Counted from the stretch's first letter, positions 25,020 to 36,221 are shown. The stretch is DNA of 64,000 nt from Flabesymbios commensalis (GCA_964017125.1 OZ024902.1:59842706-59906705), one strand, 5' to 3'. The notes: generated by a model not told the origin, from the sequence alone. Program-made: numbers and translations.

Positions 25020-25510
25020 TAAATCACACAAACAAGAGGTATTCGTCTTGTTCCAATTTAGATTTGTTAAAAATTATATTTTTGCTTACTTGACATTGAA
25101 ACTAACTGTTTGATCCTGAATATGACCTTCAATGGATTATCCTGTCAAAAAACGAGGTATTACATTTGTTCTCAATTGTATTTGTAAAAAAAAATATTTT
25201 TGGGGGGTTTTGGCTTTGAAATTGACCGTTTGACCTTACATATGACCTTAAATCACCAAAATAATAATAGAAATAGATTTTCCAGGCAAAACTAAATTTA
25301 AAAAGATGTATTACACTTGTTTCTAAATGTAGGCTATTTGTTAAAAATCACATTTCCATATTTTATATCTTAAAATTGACCTTTTGACCTTGAATATGAT
25401 TTTAGATCATCATTATATTCCCGGAAAATGATTTTTCTGCCACACACACACACCAAAAAGAGGCATTGCACTTATTCCCAGCTTTATTTGTTGAAAAGTC
25501 ATATATAAAA
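25020..25510. repeat. tandem repeat of ~118-155 bp units with TGACCT words
   Basis: GAGGTATT-like anchors at about 25036, 25154, 25305 and 25460 mark four diverged units. Each has a TTTGTTAAAAATCA-like segment and TTTGACCTTGAATATGA. It ends in GGAGGCGGCCATCTTTGG. Confidence 0.6.
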
Positions 25511-26447
25511 AATATGGTCAACAAATGGAGGCGGCCATCTTTGGATTTTTGTTGCTTTCCACCAATTGCATTTTAGAGGATTTTTTATATAATGTCCTTT
25601 TATTTATTCAGAACTGTTAGGAAACTTATTTTTTGATCATTCAGTGAATTTGAATAGATTTGGTAATTTAAATATATTTTTTTTTTTAATAAAAAATAAG
25701 TTTTGGCTTTTAAAAATATGCTCCCCTCCCCCATGTAGAGTCACATGCAAGCAAAATAAATTATGTTGCAATTTGTTCTAGGTAATACTTAGATTATATA
25801 CTTGCAGCTGGTATAGTAGTTGTATTCACAAATTATATAAATACATAAATGCAAATGTGTGGTTCAATGTAGCGCATGTATGTAGCGCATTGGCATCGAA
25901 ACGTGGAAGCGTTTAATGCTTTGCTTTGCGGGGTGTACATGTTTGGTTGACTACAACACCAATTAGCGAGCTGAAAACTAGGTGGGACCAATCAATAGTG
26001 GTTAGAGTAAATTTTCAAATTGCTCATCAAGCTTGGTCAAAAGTTCTGTAATATTAATTTTTAAAATAGGTTTTTTGTAAACCTTATACATATACTTCGT
26101 TGGTCGGAGATTCTGTATCACTGTTCTACCACGATGAAGCATTTCTTGTGTAATATCTTCTAACTGATGCATATATACACAGATAATAATCAACATAATT
26201 ATTATCATTTTAAAAACCATGAAATCATACTGCTTCGCAGCTACTTCTTTCCTACAAATTCAAATGTGTATGTTGATTTTGTTGTTTCATTTCATAGATT
26301 AATTTCCAATGTCCTATTTCCACTAAATAGGCAAAAAAATAAGAAAGTGATTTATCAATACACAGCTAACATGACTAAGCTGGTCCTTTCTGTTTGTTGG
26401 CTATTTGTTTCTGTTGTATCGGAATACGTTTGCTGTGATCCATGTAT
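25511..26447. other. no recognised feature
   Basis: AT-rich spacer; a 103-codon plus frame (26167-26478) shows no recognisable domain. Confidence 0.45.
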
Positions 26448-26523
26448 CGTCGCATCGGAGCTAAAGGATCCTATCTGACACTCGTCAGAGTGGCAGATAG
26501 GATCCTTTAGCTCCGAGGCGACG
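26448..26523. repeat. 76-nt near-perfect hairpin
   Basis: CGTCGCATCGGAGC plus TAAAGGATCCTATCTG is matched by the complementary right arm ending CTCCGAGGCGACG, with the loop ACACTCGTCAGAGTG itself partly palindromic. Stem of about 30 bp. Confidence 0.9.
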
Positions 26524-27080
26524 GTATAGATGCCGGCTGTGGTAATATCCTAGTCCTTTTTATCTCAATGCAATTTTAACCATTCGAGCACACGTTGGTA
26601 GTCGCTCCCCAGTCGTCGAGTGCGTTATACATGGGTTACTGCGTTATTCAGTCGTCAATCGCGTTACTCTAACGCTACTCATGCGCTTATGAACGCTAGG
26701 CGATCGTTCTGGATCATGAGAGTCCATCAATCGCCAGCATTTTCAATAATTTTTAATATTTTTCCGTGCGTTACGCGATCGTTGACGTTGATCGCCAAGG
26801 TGTGACAGGCCCTACTCAAACAGTTAATGCATTGATTATGCGGCAACCTGCGTGGGCAAGTTCTGATAAGCATCTAGTGTGCATCATTCACTAGTGTGAT
26901 AGACTCCCCAAATAACTGCGGGAATCATTAAGGTATTGGTTCAGGGTAATGGCTTATTACTTAATATATGTCAGGAAGTGCTCAACAGGATGTCTCCAGT
27001 CCTCGTTCTCGACACAAAAGTGACACGAGTCTGCTGGGTCAAAAATGGTTCGCACATAATATTACCCCACTCGGTACTTT

Positions 27081-27146
27081 CCCAGCAAACACAAAACATT
27101 TGTATAACATTTGTACAATGTTGTACCAACGTGGAAGACGTCGTGC
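27081..27146 (+). repeat. half copy of palindromic CAGCAAACAC family
   Basis: CCCAGCAAACACAAAACAT, then TTGTACAATG and a core CAACGTGGAAGACG. The right inverted arm is absent. Confidence 0.7.
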
Positions 27147-27560
27147 GTCGACTATGTGTGATTGAACCTCAAACTTAGTACATGGCTAAAAAATAACAGC
27201 ACTGAGCGTCCATCTAACGTGTTTTTAACCCATGTTCAGCGAACATATTGGGCGTGCTATTAAATGACTCCCCTATGTATTCGTGTGGCGCGTGTTAGCA
27301 TTTACTGATTAATGCACCTGATTCATCTATAACACACTGTACATATATCCGTCATTATGTCGCTAGCTATTTTCAAATCCCGACAAAATTCGTGGACGCA
27401 CAACGACGCATTGCTCTCATTTTTGTCTCCCAAGGTGTGTGCGGAGCGTCGTGTATGTGTGACTAGGGTATTTCTTATACAATGTTTTGTGTTTTTTGGA
27501 TGCTGGGATGTTATAAGTAGTCCCCTTAGATACACCCTTTCATATCCAAGGGGATTATAT
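27147..27560. other. no recognised feature
   Basis: No gene or repeat recognised. Confidence 0.45.
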
Positions 27561-27586
27561 ATGTGTCACTCAATTGAGTGACACAT
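27561..27586. repeat. 26-bp perfect palindrome
   Basis: ATGTGTCACTCAA and its exact complement meet at AATT. Single occurrence in this window. Confidence 0.95.
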
Positions 27587-28249
27587 AGGACACGCCGGTT
27601 TCTAGGGGTCGATATCGTATGGTTAGATGCGGCTACATGATCATAACTTTCATATGTATTTTGATCACAGCGTTCTGACCAAGACATATCGTTTTACATC
27701 GTTTTATGTCGTAAAACGTTTCTGTTTTTTTATGTCAATTGATCGTGTCACCACTAAAGGGTACACGTTTGGGTAAATTTCGGTATGAACACAAAATCAT
27801 TTATTCGCCCCTTTTAACATGGCATACACACTTGTATGTAGATTATTAGGGATGCAGTTAAGTCGACATGGAGACTCATGTAATGCCACTAAATACAAAA
27901 TAGATAAACACAATTCAACACAAGCAAGTGTAAGAAACTAAATAGACCAAATAGGCATATGTATACATTGTAGCGTGCCACGGGTCAATCGCACCACAGG
28001 GAATCCAAAACCCGTATGCGATCGTCCGGCAACCCGAAAAAAATGTTTTCTGCAGATTATTAGGCGGCTGATGCCCCGCACGAGGCCGGTCACAACCAGC
28101 CCTGAAACTAACTCATAGCCACTCCACGACATCTCAGGTGCGTACATTTCAGGTTCAGGTGATAGTCTGGGAGCCAATGTTAAAAAATCTGCTAGTTTTT
28201 GAGTTGGCTTTACCCAAAAAGTGGCAAAGGTCTGATATATGTATATGAC

Positions 28250-29650
28250 AAAGAAATATCCCTGGAACATTATTAGGGTCGGTCTAGAAGTTTATCGTGA
28301 CAGATTTTTTTTTAAATGAGGGATGTTCAAGGGTACCCTCGAGCCTCAGATTATTAAAAACCCAAACCACAATTGTTATGAACAAATTTTAAATCACTGT
28401 CAATGACAAATTATTAAGTTTTCAATTTTTTTCACAAAACGTAAATCCACCTTTAGAAAGCTGAAATTGAACATTAAAAAACAATTACAACAGTTTGTAG
28501 AATGTAATTTTGCCGTTTCCTGTACATGTCTATGCTTTTGTTCATACTAATGCCTGTGGACTTCATTTGGTACATCCGCCATCTGATAACACTATATCAA
28601 ATTATACAAATCATATCTTGTTGTGATAGGGTACTCTCACAAGTTACATTTTTTCGACCCTTAGAGCACAGAAAGTCAACATTTCAAACAATTTAAAACA
28701 AAGTTAATATGAAGTAATTTCCCGTTTCCTGTACATTTGTATGATCATGAGCATGCTAATGTCAGCTGACCTCATTTGATACATCTGCCATCTCGTACCA
28801 CTATGTCAAATCATAAAAAGCCTACCTTGGTGCAGAAGGGACTTATGAGGTCAAAAGTACGGATGGGGTACTCTCACTAGTTACATTTTTGTCGACCCCT
28901 TGTAATAACAAAGGTATCATTCTTATAGTTATAAACAGCTTTAATACCACTATCGACACATTTTGTCATTGAATATAGTCAGGACAAAACATATCTGAAG
29001 TTTCGATTTTTTTTCAGAAAATTTAGACCCACCCTTAGAGCGCTAAAAGTCAATATTGAAAAATATTAACACAGCTCGTAGTATGTAACGTTTCCGTTTT
29101 CTGTACATCTGTATGATTATGAGCATGCTAATGTCTGCTGACCTCATATGATAAACTGTCATCTGGTGCAACTATGTCAAATTAAAAAAACATACCTTGT
29201 TACATTAAGGACTTATGAGGTCAAATGTCCGGATGCGGTATTCTCAGTTATATTTTTTCGACCACTTTGTATTAACAATTTTTTTATTATTATTATAAAC
29301 GGCTTTAATACCACTGTTGCCACATTGTGACATTGAAAACATTTAAAACGAAGCATATATTATGTTATTTTTGACAAAATGAATCTAACATTAGAGGTCA
29401 ACAGGTGCTGTTTTTAAATATTTTCACTGTTCATCAAGACGTAAGAAATGTGTAGCTGTACAGATTTTTGCATTGTATTTTGTGTTTGTATCTTGTGTTT
29501 GTTTGATCTTGATATACCTATTAGCAGAAATAGATTATCTATTTTTGCTATTAGCTATATGAGAAACCATGATCTCTCACTTTGAAGTTGGATGAAGTCA
29601 AAAGTCAGGATGTAGTATTTTCCCAACTACGGTAAATGAATCAGTATAGT
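28250..29650 (-). repeat. GAGAGTACCCC repeat family, minus-oriented tandem units
   Basis: Units recur with the boundary word GGTACTCTCAC (complement GTGAGAGTACC) at about 28632, 28867 and 29237, and a diverged one near 29611. Full units are about 370 bp. Each holds ATGAGCATGCTAATGT, CATCTG(C/G)CATCT, TTGTCGACC and TTAGAGCGCTAAAAGTCAA-like words. The left end (28318, GAGGGATGTTCAAGGGTACCC) matches inverted 41097-41130, so it looks like a true element end. Coding content not recognised. Confidence 0.7.
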
Positions 29651-30779
29651 ATAGGATTTAGTTTTCAAGAGATTAATTCATCCCTGAGGCTCAGAGACTC
29701 TTATGTGATAGTGATATTTTTCCAGTTTAATATATCCACAGGTAAAGGTAAATGAAGTTAATTTGCGGTTTTTTTCAGCCATTTTGTAAAACATATATCC
29801 AATTCTAAGAACACATGTAAGAGTATCTGGAGCGGCAAGCAGAGGCATAATTGTGTTTGTCACACTGCCATCAGCCATGCAGCTTCGTAATTGGCATGCC
29901 TTCTCTTCGTTTCTCAGAAATGTGTTGTCTCCACATAGTCCTTTTTTTTCTCAGACAATGCACGGAAAAAAATTAAAAACACCTTTTGATATTACCAATA
30001 TTACCGCCAAGATTCTGTAATGCCAAGAATTGTTAAACTGCTAACAAGCCCAGTGATTTAACTCAGTGAAACAATTTTCTCAATATGTGGCTTAAATCTT
30101 TGCCAATAACTGCTGTCTTAGAAAGTTTATCATGATCAACGCGTTAAAACTGTATACATGGTGCAGTCTGTGATTGCTTCTGGCTGTTTGTTGTTGATGG
30201 GGAAGGACTTCTAAAATGTAACTGACTGGCTGACTTCTCATTAGTGTTCGCCATTATTTGCTCACAGTATCATATATTTTGTATATTGCAAGCAAGTACA
30301 TATATGTATAATTAAAATAACAATATAAATCCCGCAAAAAATCTACTTTGCTAGTGAGATCAAATTTTATTATGTACTATTCTAGTATGAATATATATAT
30401 ATTTGTTTTTAAATAACTAAAAAGTATCTGAAACATTACACAGCACTTCAAATTATCAATTGCTTGTTGGTGCGTTGTAGATAATTATTTCTTATCTATT
30501 ATTATTTATTTATCAAGTATTCCAATACACAGATAAGAATGAAGTAGTATGATTATGACAAAGGCGACATAAACTCATTTGAGGTGTTTGCTATGGATAT
30601 ATCACAAACAAAACTTTAGGCCCAGCCTTCCTTTTTCAGGCATATTACCTATATAACTCAGCCTCTGTCCCACACACTCCATAACACATTACTGACTGCG
30701 ACTTAACACAGATTTGTATGTTAACTGGTGGTGAATAATGTCTTTAAATCACGTTTGACCAGTGCTCTGGCTGTGTTTA
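29651..30779. other. spacer between inverted repeat arms
   Basis: About 1.1 kb of AT-rich sequence with no recognised gene, lying between minus-oriented (28250-29650) and plus-oriented (30780-31322) units of the same family. Confidence 0.45.
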
Positions 30780-31322
30780 GTTCTTTAAAATATAGCATTT
30801 CAGCGATCCAGGGGTGAGTTTTTAAATAATAAAAACTTCACAAGTGTTTCATCCCGAATGTATTCAATGACGAAGTGTGGGAAGAGTGGTAATAAAGCTG
30901 TTCAAAACTATAAAAATGGGGATTTGTTGTTATATGTAGGTCCAAAAACTTAAGAGAGTACCCCATCCGTTCATTGGACGCCCTTCATGCAACAAGATAA
31001 GGTTTATCTAACTTTATATGGGGAACCAGATGACAGATATACCAAATGAGGACAAAATACATATTAGAATGCTCATAACCATACACATGCAGAACAAACT
31101 AAAGTGTTACATTCTACGAACTTTGTGATTTCTTTTATTGGAAATATTAATTTTCAGCGCTCTAAGAGTGGGTTTATGTTGTCTGAAAAAACATCATAAC
31201 TTCACCTATGTTTCGTCCGGATTGTATTTAATGACAAAATATGACAAGAGTGGTATTAAAGCTTTTTATAACAATAAAATAAATGTTTCTATTATTATAC
31301 GGGGGTCGACAAAATGTAACTA
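30780..31322 (+). repeat. GAGAGTACCCC repeat family, plus-oriented units
   Basis: Contains GAGAGTACCCCATCCG at about 30953, AACCAGATGACAGATATACC, CATACACATGCAGA and GGGGTCGACAAAATGTAAC. Same family as 40395-41280 and reverse-complement to 28250-29650. One full and one partial unit. Confidence 0.75.
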
Positions 31323-31604
31323 ATTATATTACAATCTACTAGAATTAAAAAAATAATATTTGTATATTTGTAGATCTGGTAATTTTCGCGTGTTTAAATA
31401 TTTGCAAATGTGTGATTTTGAAATGTCCAAAATTTTAATTTTTTAAAACTTTTTTTATTTCGTAACTAGGCATAACAGCTAAATATTACATTTTAATGGT
31501 GCTTACTCAGCCATACAATCAACGACTCTCCTCATCCATCGTTATCACAAGTATTACCACACTCTCTTGTGCCTTGGTCACAATTCACAGTTTTTGGCCT
31601 TTCT

Positions 31605-31980
31605 TGACCGTCCCGCACGGGACCCGGTGGGATCCCCACCGGGTGCCGTCCATTTTTTTCACCCCGCAAGGGCCCCGGGTTACTTTTAATTCTAGCTTAA
31701 AAGTAACCCGGGCCCCGGCGACAAATAAACCTCGGATCAAGCCCGTAAACTGCCCGGCAGGAGCTCGGCGGGTCACCTGCCGGGATCCGCCAGGGACACG
31801 GGGACAAATTTTGAAGGAAAGCACGCAGGGTACCCGCTCGGGCCCCCAACAGTACCCGGGAGGGAGCCTGCGGGGCCCTGAATCGGCTTGTAGGGGACCC
31901 GGGCGGAGTCCCACCGGTGCCCTTACGATGCCCGAACGGGTCCCGGTCGGGGCCCTTGAATAATCTCCAGGGGGATCAAT
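31605..31980. repeat. GC-rich hairpin island
   Basis: About 370 bp of strikingly GC-rich sequence inside AT-rich DNA. It is a chain of inverted repeats: GGGACCCGGTGGGATCCCC... near 31619; GGCCCCGGGTTACTTTTAA with its complement (31671-31716, 19-bp stem with one indel); CCCGGCAGG...CCTGCCGGG (31760-31788). Words such as GTACCCGG and GGGCCC recur. Open frames on both strands reflect GC content. Related scraps: 33222-33262 and 36222-36362. Confidence 0.75.
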
Positions 31981-31997
31981 ATTCAATGTGATCAATG

Positions 31998-32042
31998 TTC
32001 AATAAATAAATCAATAAATAAATAAATCAATCAATAAAAAAA
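31998..32042. repeat. AATA/ATCA-rich simple repeat
   Basis: AATAAATAAATCAATAAATA and similar words, directly after the GC-rich island; could be its 3' tail. Confidence 0.8.
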
Positions 32043-32744
32043 GGTAAATTCTCATTTTACAAACTGGTTTTGTCACTTGAATCAACTTGCATCACAATGC
32101 GTCAAAATGTAAACAAATAACCCAGTCTTTAAATTTCCCCTACTTTTGTGGATAGGCCTAATAACAATTATACAATAGTTTATCTATATAAATAAATCAA
32201 GTAAAAGAAGACATAGGCCTATTAGAACATTTTTTATTAATAATTTAAAACATTCTTCCTCATAGGGGGCTTAATAGGGGCCAACTTGCTCAATTGAAGG
32301 CCAAGACGTTGCAAAATTTTGTGGAACAAATTTGATGAAAGATTAAAAGTTTTCGTGGTGTTCCACCCTGCAAAAGGGTATTATTTCTCGTAACAGGCTC
32401 TAGAGCCAGTACAGCGTCGAATCGACCACATTCGTCTTGTAGGATTTAATTTTACTATATTTAGTGCTCTGGGAGAAATGCCGTACGGCCAACATTGTAA
32501 AGGTGTCGGGATGCTGCAAGCTGAAATCTGAGGCCATGCAGTTAAAGGAATATCGTCAGCAGAGTGAATATTGCTTTACGTCGCTTTCTGCACAATCATG
32601 GCAATATCTCGACAAAAGGAATCCCGAAGTCAGGACTATACTCTACTCTTATCGAATGACTTTGAGGGTTCTTTATAGTACACAGTACCATAGCGACACT
32701 GCACACTCCAGGCCTTTCAACAGTTTGGAGCACAGTATGCACAA

Positions 32745-32855
32745 TCTCGATGACACACATCCGACCCGGCCGGGATTCAAAACCAGTATACATGTACCTC
32801 TGATTTTCGCGTCACAACTGGACCGAATGAGCCATCGGGGCCGGCCAATATTATA
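32745..32855 (-). repeat. tRNA-like SINE head fragment
   Basis: On the minus strand CCCCGATGGCTCATTCGG resembles an A-box region and GGTTTTGAATCCCG a B box, about 50 bp apart, in a cloverleaf-like layout. Fold is imperfect; most likely an old tRNA-derived SINE rather than a tRNA gene. Confidence 0.4.
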
Positions 32856-33026
32856 TTGCCAGCAGCTTGCATATCGTGGAGAATATATTTTGATAAAAAT
32901 TTGGAACATGTCCCAATAAAGGTTTAATTGACCGTTTACATAATGACGACTTTGACATATATTTTAATTTAAATTTTCTTAATTTTTTTGTACGTTTTTT
33001 ATGAGGTGCGAATCGGTCATACGCAA

Positions 33027-33075
33027 CAACAGCAGTATAGGCAGCAGCAGTATAGGCGGCAGCAGTAGCAGTCAT
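33027..33075. repeat. GCAGCAGTATAG short tandem repeat
   Basis: AGCAGTATAGGC recurs two to three times with GCAGCAGCAGT interruptions. Confidence 0.75.
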
Positions 33076-33124
33076 TATTATCCCACGAATTTGAACAGTT
33101 AGGGTCACGGCATATGTGTGCACC

Positions 33125-33212
33125 CAGAAAATATATCGGCCGCAGAGGGACTCGAACCCAGTACACCCGGGCTCGGAGTCAACTATGCTACCAATGAGCT
33201 ATCCTGACATAT
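33125..33212 (-). repeat. tRNA-like SINE head fragment
   Basis: Minus strand: ATAGCTCATTGGTAGCATAG (A-box region) and GGGTTCGAGTCCC (canonical B box) with a CTCCGAG anticodon-like segment. The acceptor stem does not pair well and no 3' terminator T run follows, so a SINE head is more likely than a functional tRNA. Confidence 0.45.
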
Positions 33213-33221
33213 ACAGGCCTA

Positions 33222-33262
33222 CCCTTGTCGGGACCCCTGAGAGGCCCTGCAGGAACCCTGCC
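33222..33262. repeat. scrap of the GC-rich repeat
   Basis: CCTTGTCGGGACCCCTGAG and GGCCCTGCAGG words resemble the 31605-31980 island. Confidence 0.4.
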
Positions 33263-33357
33263 GTAATTTACCCAAGGGAAAATAATCTTGATATAATAGG
33301 GCACTTTTTAAAACTATTTGATGGAGTAAATTTTTTCATTGTAATACTTTAATCTTT

Positions 33358-33415
33358 CGACCTCGTGTAGTGGCTTAGCGCAGCGCCTGTCACGCCGAGG
33401 CTCGCGGAAGCCTTA
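33358..33415 (+). repeat. possible SINE head scrap
   Basis: GTGTAGTGGCTTAGCGCAGC and CCTGTCACGCCGAGG recall the Glu-like SINE head. No B box follows. Confidence 0.3.
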
Positions 33416-34021
33416 GTACTCTTTTTAAAAGAGACATGTCGGTCAAGTCTTGTATTCTACCTCCGACCAACCAGAGAGTGGCTCAACCTGTCACATGACG
33501 AGATCAGCCAATCACCACCGTCATTCAGTTGTTATTTAAATTAGGGGGTAAAATACGAGACTTGGGTCGACATGTCTTCTTTTAGTTATTTCTGATACCG
33601 AATTTCTGTAATCAACTTATCATAATTATGCTCTCACAACCCCAAATGCCAGTCCCATTCAAATGCATGTAAACTGCCTGAATTACACAGTTTAATTTTA
33701 CTTATTTCTGCCCTCTATGTAGTACCATATATCATGATAAAACATGCGCAATGCTTTTTAAAAAACAGGTCCGATATGGGTTTGCTACCCAGACAGATTT
33801 TGAGCTACACCCCCTAGCGTGTAAAAATGTCATCACAGTTCAAATTAGGCTAAATTTATATAGTTGTATCTGATATCCGGCACGAAGATGATACCATGTA
33901 CTTATTAAATAATAACAAATTTGCATTTATTTTTAATTCAGCAGAGGTTGGAACAGCCGCATTAAAAATATTTCCATCATCAGTAGACTCAACTTTGCAC
34001 TTCAGACTCGATGTCAAATAA
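33416..34021. other. no recognised feature
   Basis: Spacer without gene or clear repeat. Confidence 0.5.
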
Positions 34022-34205
34022 TTGCGGGTGGCCTAGTGCGGTGGTTAAAGGTGTCTGCCTGGAAAGTCGGGAGATCGCGGGTTTCGTCTCTCGCTCTGAC
34101 ATTTAGGTTAAAGAAACACACTATTTTATCTCATTCATGTCACCATCCTGACCCGATTTAGCTTATGAAAAGCTGTAACCTGAAATCCCATTCATTCTTA
34201 AACCC
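34022..34205 (+). mobile_element. SINE with Ser-like head, copy S8
   Basis: The head GGTGGCCTAGTGCGGTGG...TTAAAGG with a TGGAAAGTC anticodon region and B-box-like GGGTTTCGTCTC recalls tRNA-Ser. The body goes straight to a tail homologous to the other SINEs (CACCATCCTGACCCGATTTAG, CCATTCATTCTT); the second tRNA-like module is not present. Old copy. Confidence 0.7.
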
Positions 34206-34223
34206 CAATCATTCATTTTCACT

Positions 34224-34420
34224 GTCTGTTTGATATGTTTAATTGTTTGTCCGTCCGTCTATTTGTTTGTTCGGTTGTTCTTTCGTTCGTTCGTTCATTC
34301 GTGCGTTCTTTTATTCGTTGGTTCAATAAGCGTTTGCCCGTTGGATCGTTATCATTCGGCCTGTGTTTGTTGGTATTCCCTGTTTCGTTTGTTCATGTCA
34401 TTCTGTTTTCTTGATCAATC
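34224..34420. repeat. degenerate TTCG/TTTG tetranucleotide repeat
   Basis: Runs of TTTGTTTG, TTCGTTCGTTCG and related tetramers; likely a decayed simple-repeat expansion downstream of the SINE tail. Confidence 0.7.
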
Positions 34421-35097
34421 TGCAATCGAAGAATGACTTCCTCCATGTCGATGAAATATAAACTGGCATAAATAGGGCATAATCATTATTTTAATTAAAG
34501 TGCTTTTAAATGTTCATTTGGGGCAGGAAGGGTGGCACAGCTACAGGCCGATACTACAACATATTTTTATTGTAGAAAAAGAGGATCAACAAAAAGTGTT
34601 TTTTTCTGTCGTGATGAATAGCGACGGAGACGAGAGAGTCCATAAAAGAGATCTATCTATCTAAATAACTAAAGTTGTTTAACTGTTTACATGTAAGTGT
34701 TGCATCGTCATGTAACATTTTTCATTCATTTAAAACTGGCATTGATGACGCAAGTTTAAACTTCAAATGAATGACAAATACCTTAATAATGTTAGGACTA
34801 ATACGTCATAATTGGTGCTTTATTTGGGATCTGAACGCATTTGCCCACATTGAAAAATTTGAAAGGTATTTTTGTTATTATTTATTGAAGAAACATGATC
34901 TGATAGATTGAATGGTCACTAATTTTGAGTGGAATGTCAAGAATGATTTATATTCACATAGATTTATGCCTAAATGTTATTTTTCTGTTATAATTTGAAC
35001 TGATTGTTTTCACATAACCACCTTATCAGGTTTGTGAACACGTCTGATAGCTCACATTTTTTCCACGTAATGGCATTATAGGCTGGTGTATTCGTCA

Positions 35098-35341
35098 CGG
35101 CGGGGGTCCTCGTGCAGTGGTTAAAACTGCCTGCTTGGAAAGTCGGAGATCGCGGGTTCGAGCCCCACTCTGGCCTTTAAGGTTCAAACAAAACAGAATG
35201 TTTCTTCTCCGCTCACTCGTAAAGATTAAATGTTGTGGGGAGCTTCCGTGACTGAGAGGTAGCGTGCCCGGCCTCAGACCACCAGGGCTCGAATTTCAAA
35301 TCATGTGTCTGGATGGCAGTGTTATCTCATTCATATCACCA
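35098..35341 (+). mobile_element. SINE with Ser-like head and second module, copy S7
   Basis: Head CGTGCAGTGGTTAAAACTGC, TTGGAAAGTCGGAGATCGC and a canonical B box GGGTTCGAGCCCC (Ser-like). The linker TCACTCGTAAAGATTAAATG leads to the same second module as the Glu-headed copies (GTGGGGAGCTTCCGTGACTG). The body stops at ATATCACCATTCC where a MITE begins. It shows the head and second module are separable parts. Confidence 0.85.
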
Positions 35342-35529
35342 TTCCTATCTTAATTAATTAATGACCTTATTCACCAGCTAAATCCGTTCTATGTTGACAT
35401 GCAAATCAGAGAGGCAATAATGATCACTTCCCTGTAAAGTAAGCAGATATATTACTGCCTTTTTCTTTGCATGTCAACGTAGAACGGCTTTAGCTGGTGA
35501 ATAAGGTCATTAATTAATTAAGATAGGAA
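35342..35529. mobile_element. 188-bp MITE with ~64-bp inverted ends
   Basis: Left end TTCCTATCTTAATTAATTAA (35342 onward) is repeated inverted at 35466-35529; I count two mismatches over about 64 bp. The central 55 bp is unpaired. It abuts the SINE S7 body with no remaining SINE sequence beyond, and target duplication cannot be read. Superfamily unassigned. Confidence 0.85.
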
Positions 35530-36008
35530 GTTCAAACATTTAAAATGATATTTAAATTGATATGTATTGATTAGTACAATGTCATTTTTTTAAACTCAGA
35601 AAAAAGGAGCCGTATTTAGTTTTTTTTAATTTAGTTTCAAGACCGACTTGTCATTTTCGCTGAACATACGTGGGAACTTACGCCCCACTATTGTACCCTC
35701 CCAGTAAATATGAAACAATAGGCTAAATTGATTTGCCTACGTTACATTAACCCGGCATTGGCTTATAATGTGAAGCAGCATGGGAATATTGTTAACAATT
35801 TAAATAGCTTAAGTCCGTCGCTTTATTATGGACGGACGGACGGGGCTAGACGGACGAACGAGTGGAAGCACGAGCGTATAATGGAAAAGGAACGAACAGA
35901 CGCCGCTTGAAGACATAACCACTCACTCAGTTTCATTTAAACATAATAGTTATATAATAAAACTTCCCAGAGTAGAATCTGCAAAACATATACGTTTTGG
36001 ACAACTAT
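35530..36008. other. no recognised gene; short GGAC repeat
   Basis: 35831-35865 has a degenerate GGAC/GACG tetramer run. Otherwise nothing recognised. Confidence 0.5.
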
Positions 36009-36166
36009 TCCGGTTACATTATACGGTACTGGTTACATTATACGGTCGTATGGTACCTTTTTTCCCTGGTTACATTATACGTTGACGCTGTGACCGTATA
36101 ATGTAACCAGTCACCGTAAAATGTAACCGGTTACATTATACGGCGCTGTAAAATGTTACATTTTAC
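36009..36166. repeat. cluster of GGTTACATTATACGG words in both orientations
   Basis: Direct words at 36012, 36031, 36068 and 36129; inverted ACCGTATAATGTAACC at 36093 and ACCGTAAAATGTAACC at 36113. The 36068/36093 pair forms a hairpin and 36113/36129 meet as a palindrome. A further TGTAAAATG/TACATTTTAC pair closes the cluster. Function unknown. Confidence 0.85.
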
Positions 36167-36221
36167 TTCACCGGCCAAGCCCCGGTAACGTTTTTAGAAA
36201 ATGAGGACAAGTCTCCTCTGA

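Noticed and set aside
31496-31995. 155- and 136-codon frames on opposite strands
   Set aside because: Lie on the GC-rich hairpin island where stops are rare; no domain recognised.
32464-32919. 151-codon plus-strand frame
   Set aside because: Overlaps a tRNA-like SINE fragment on the other strand and shows no recognisable domain.
33125-33212. Possible functional tRNA gene on the minus strand
   Set aside because: Good B box but poor acceptor pairing and no T-run terminator; better explained as a SINE head.
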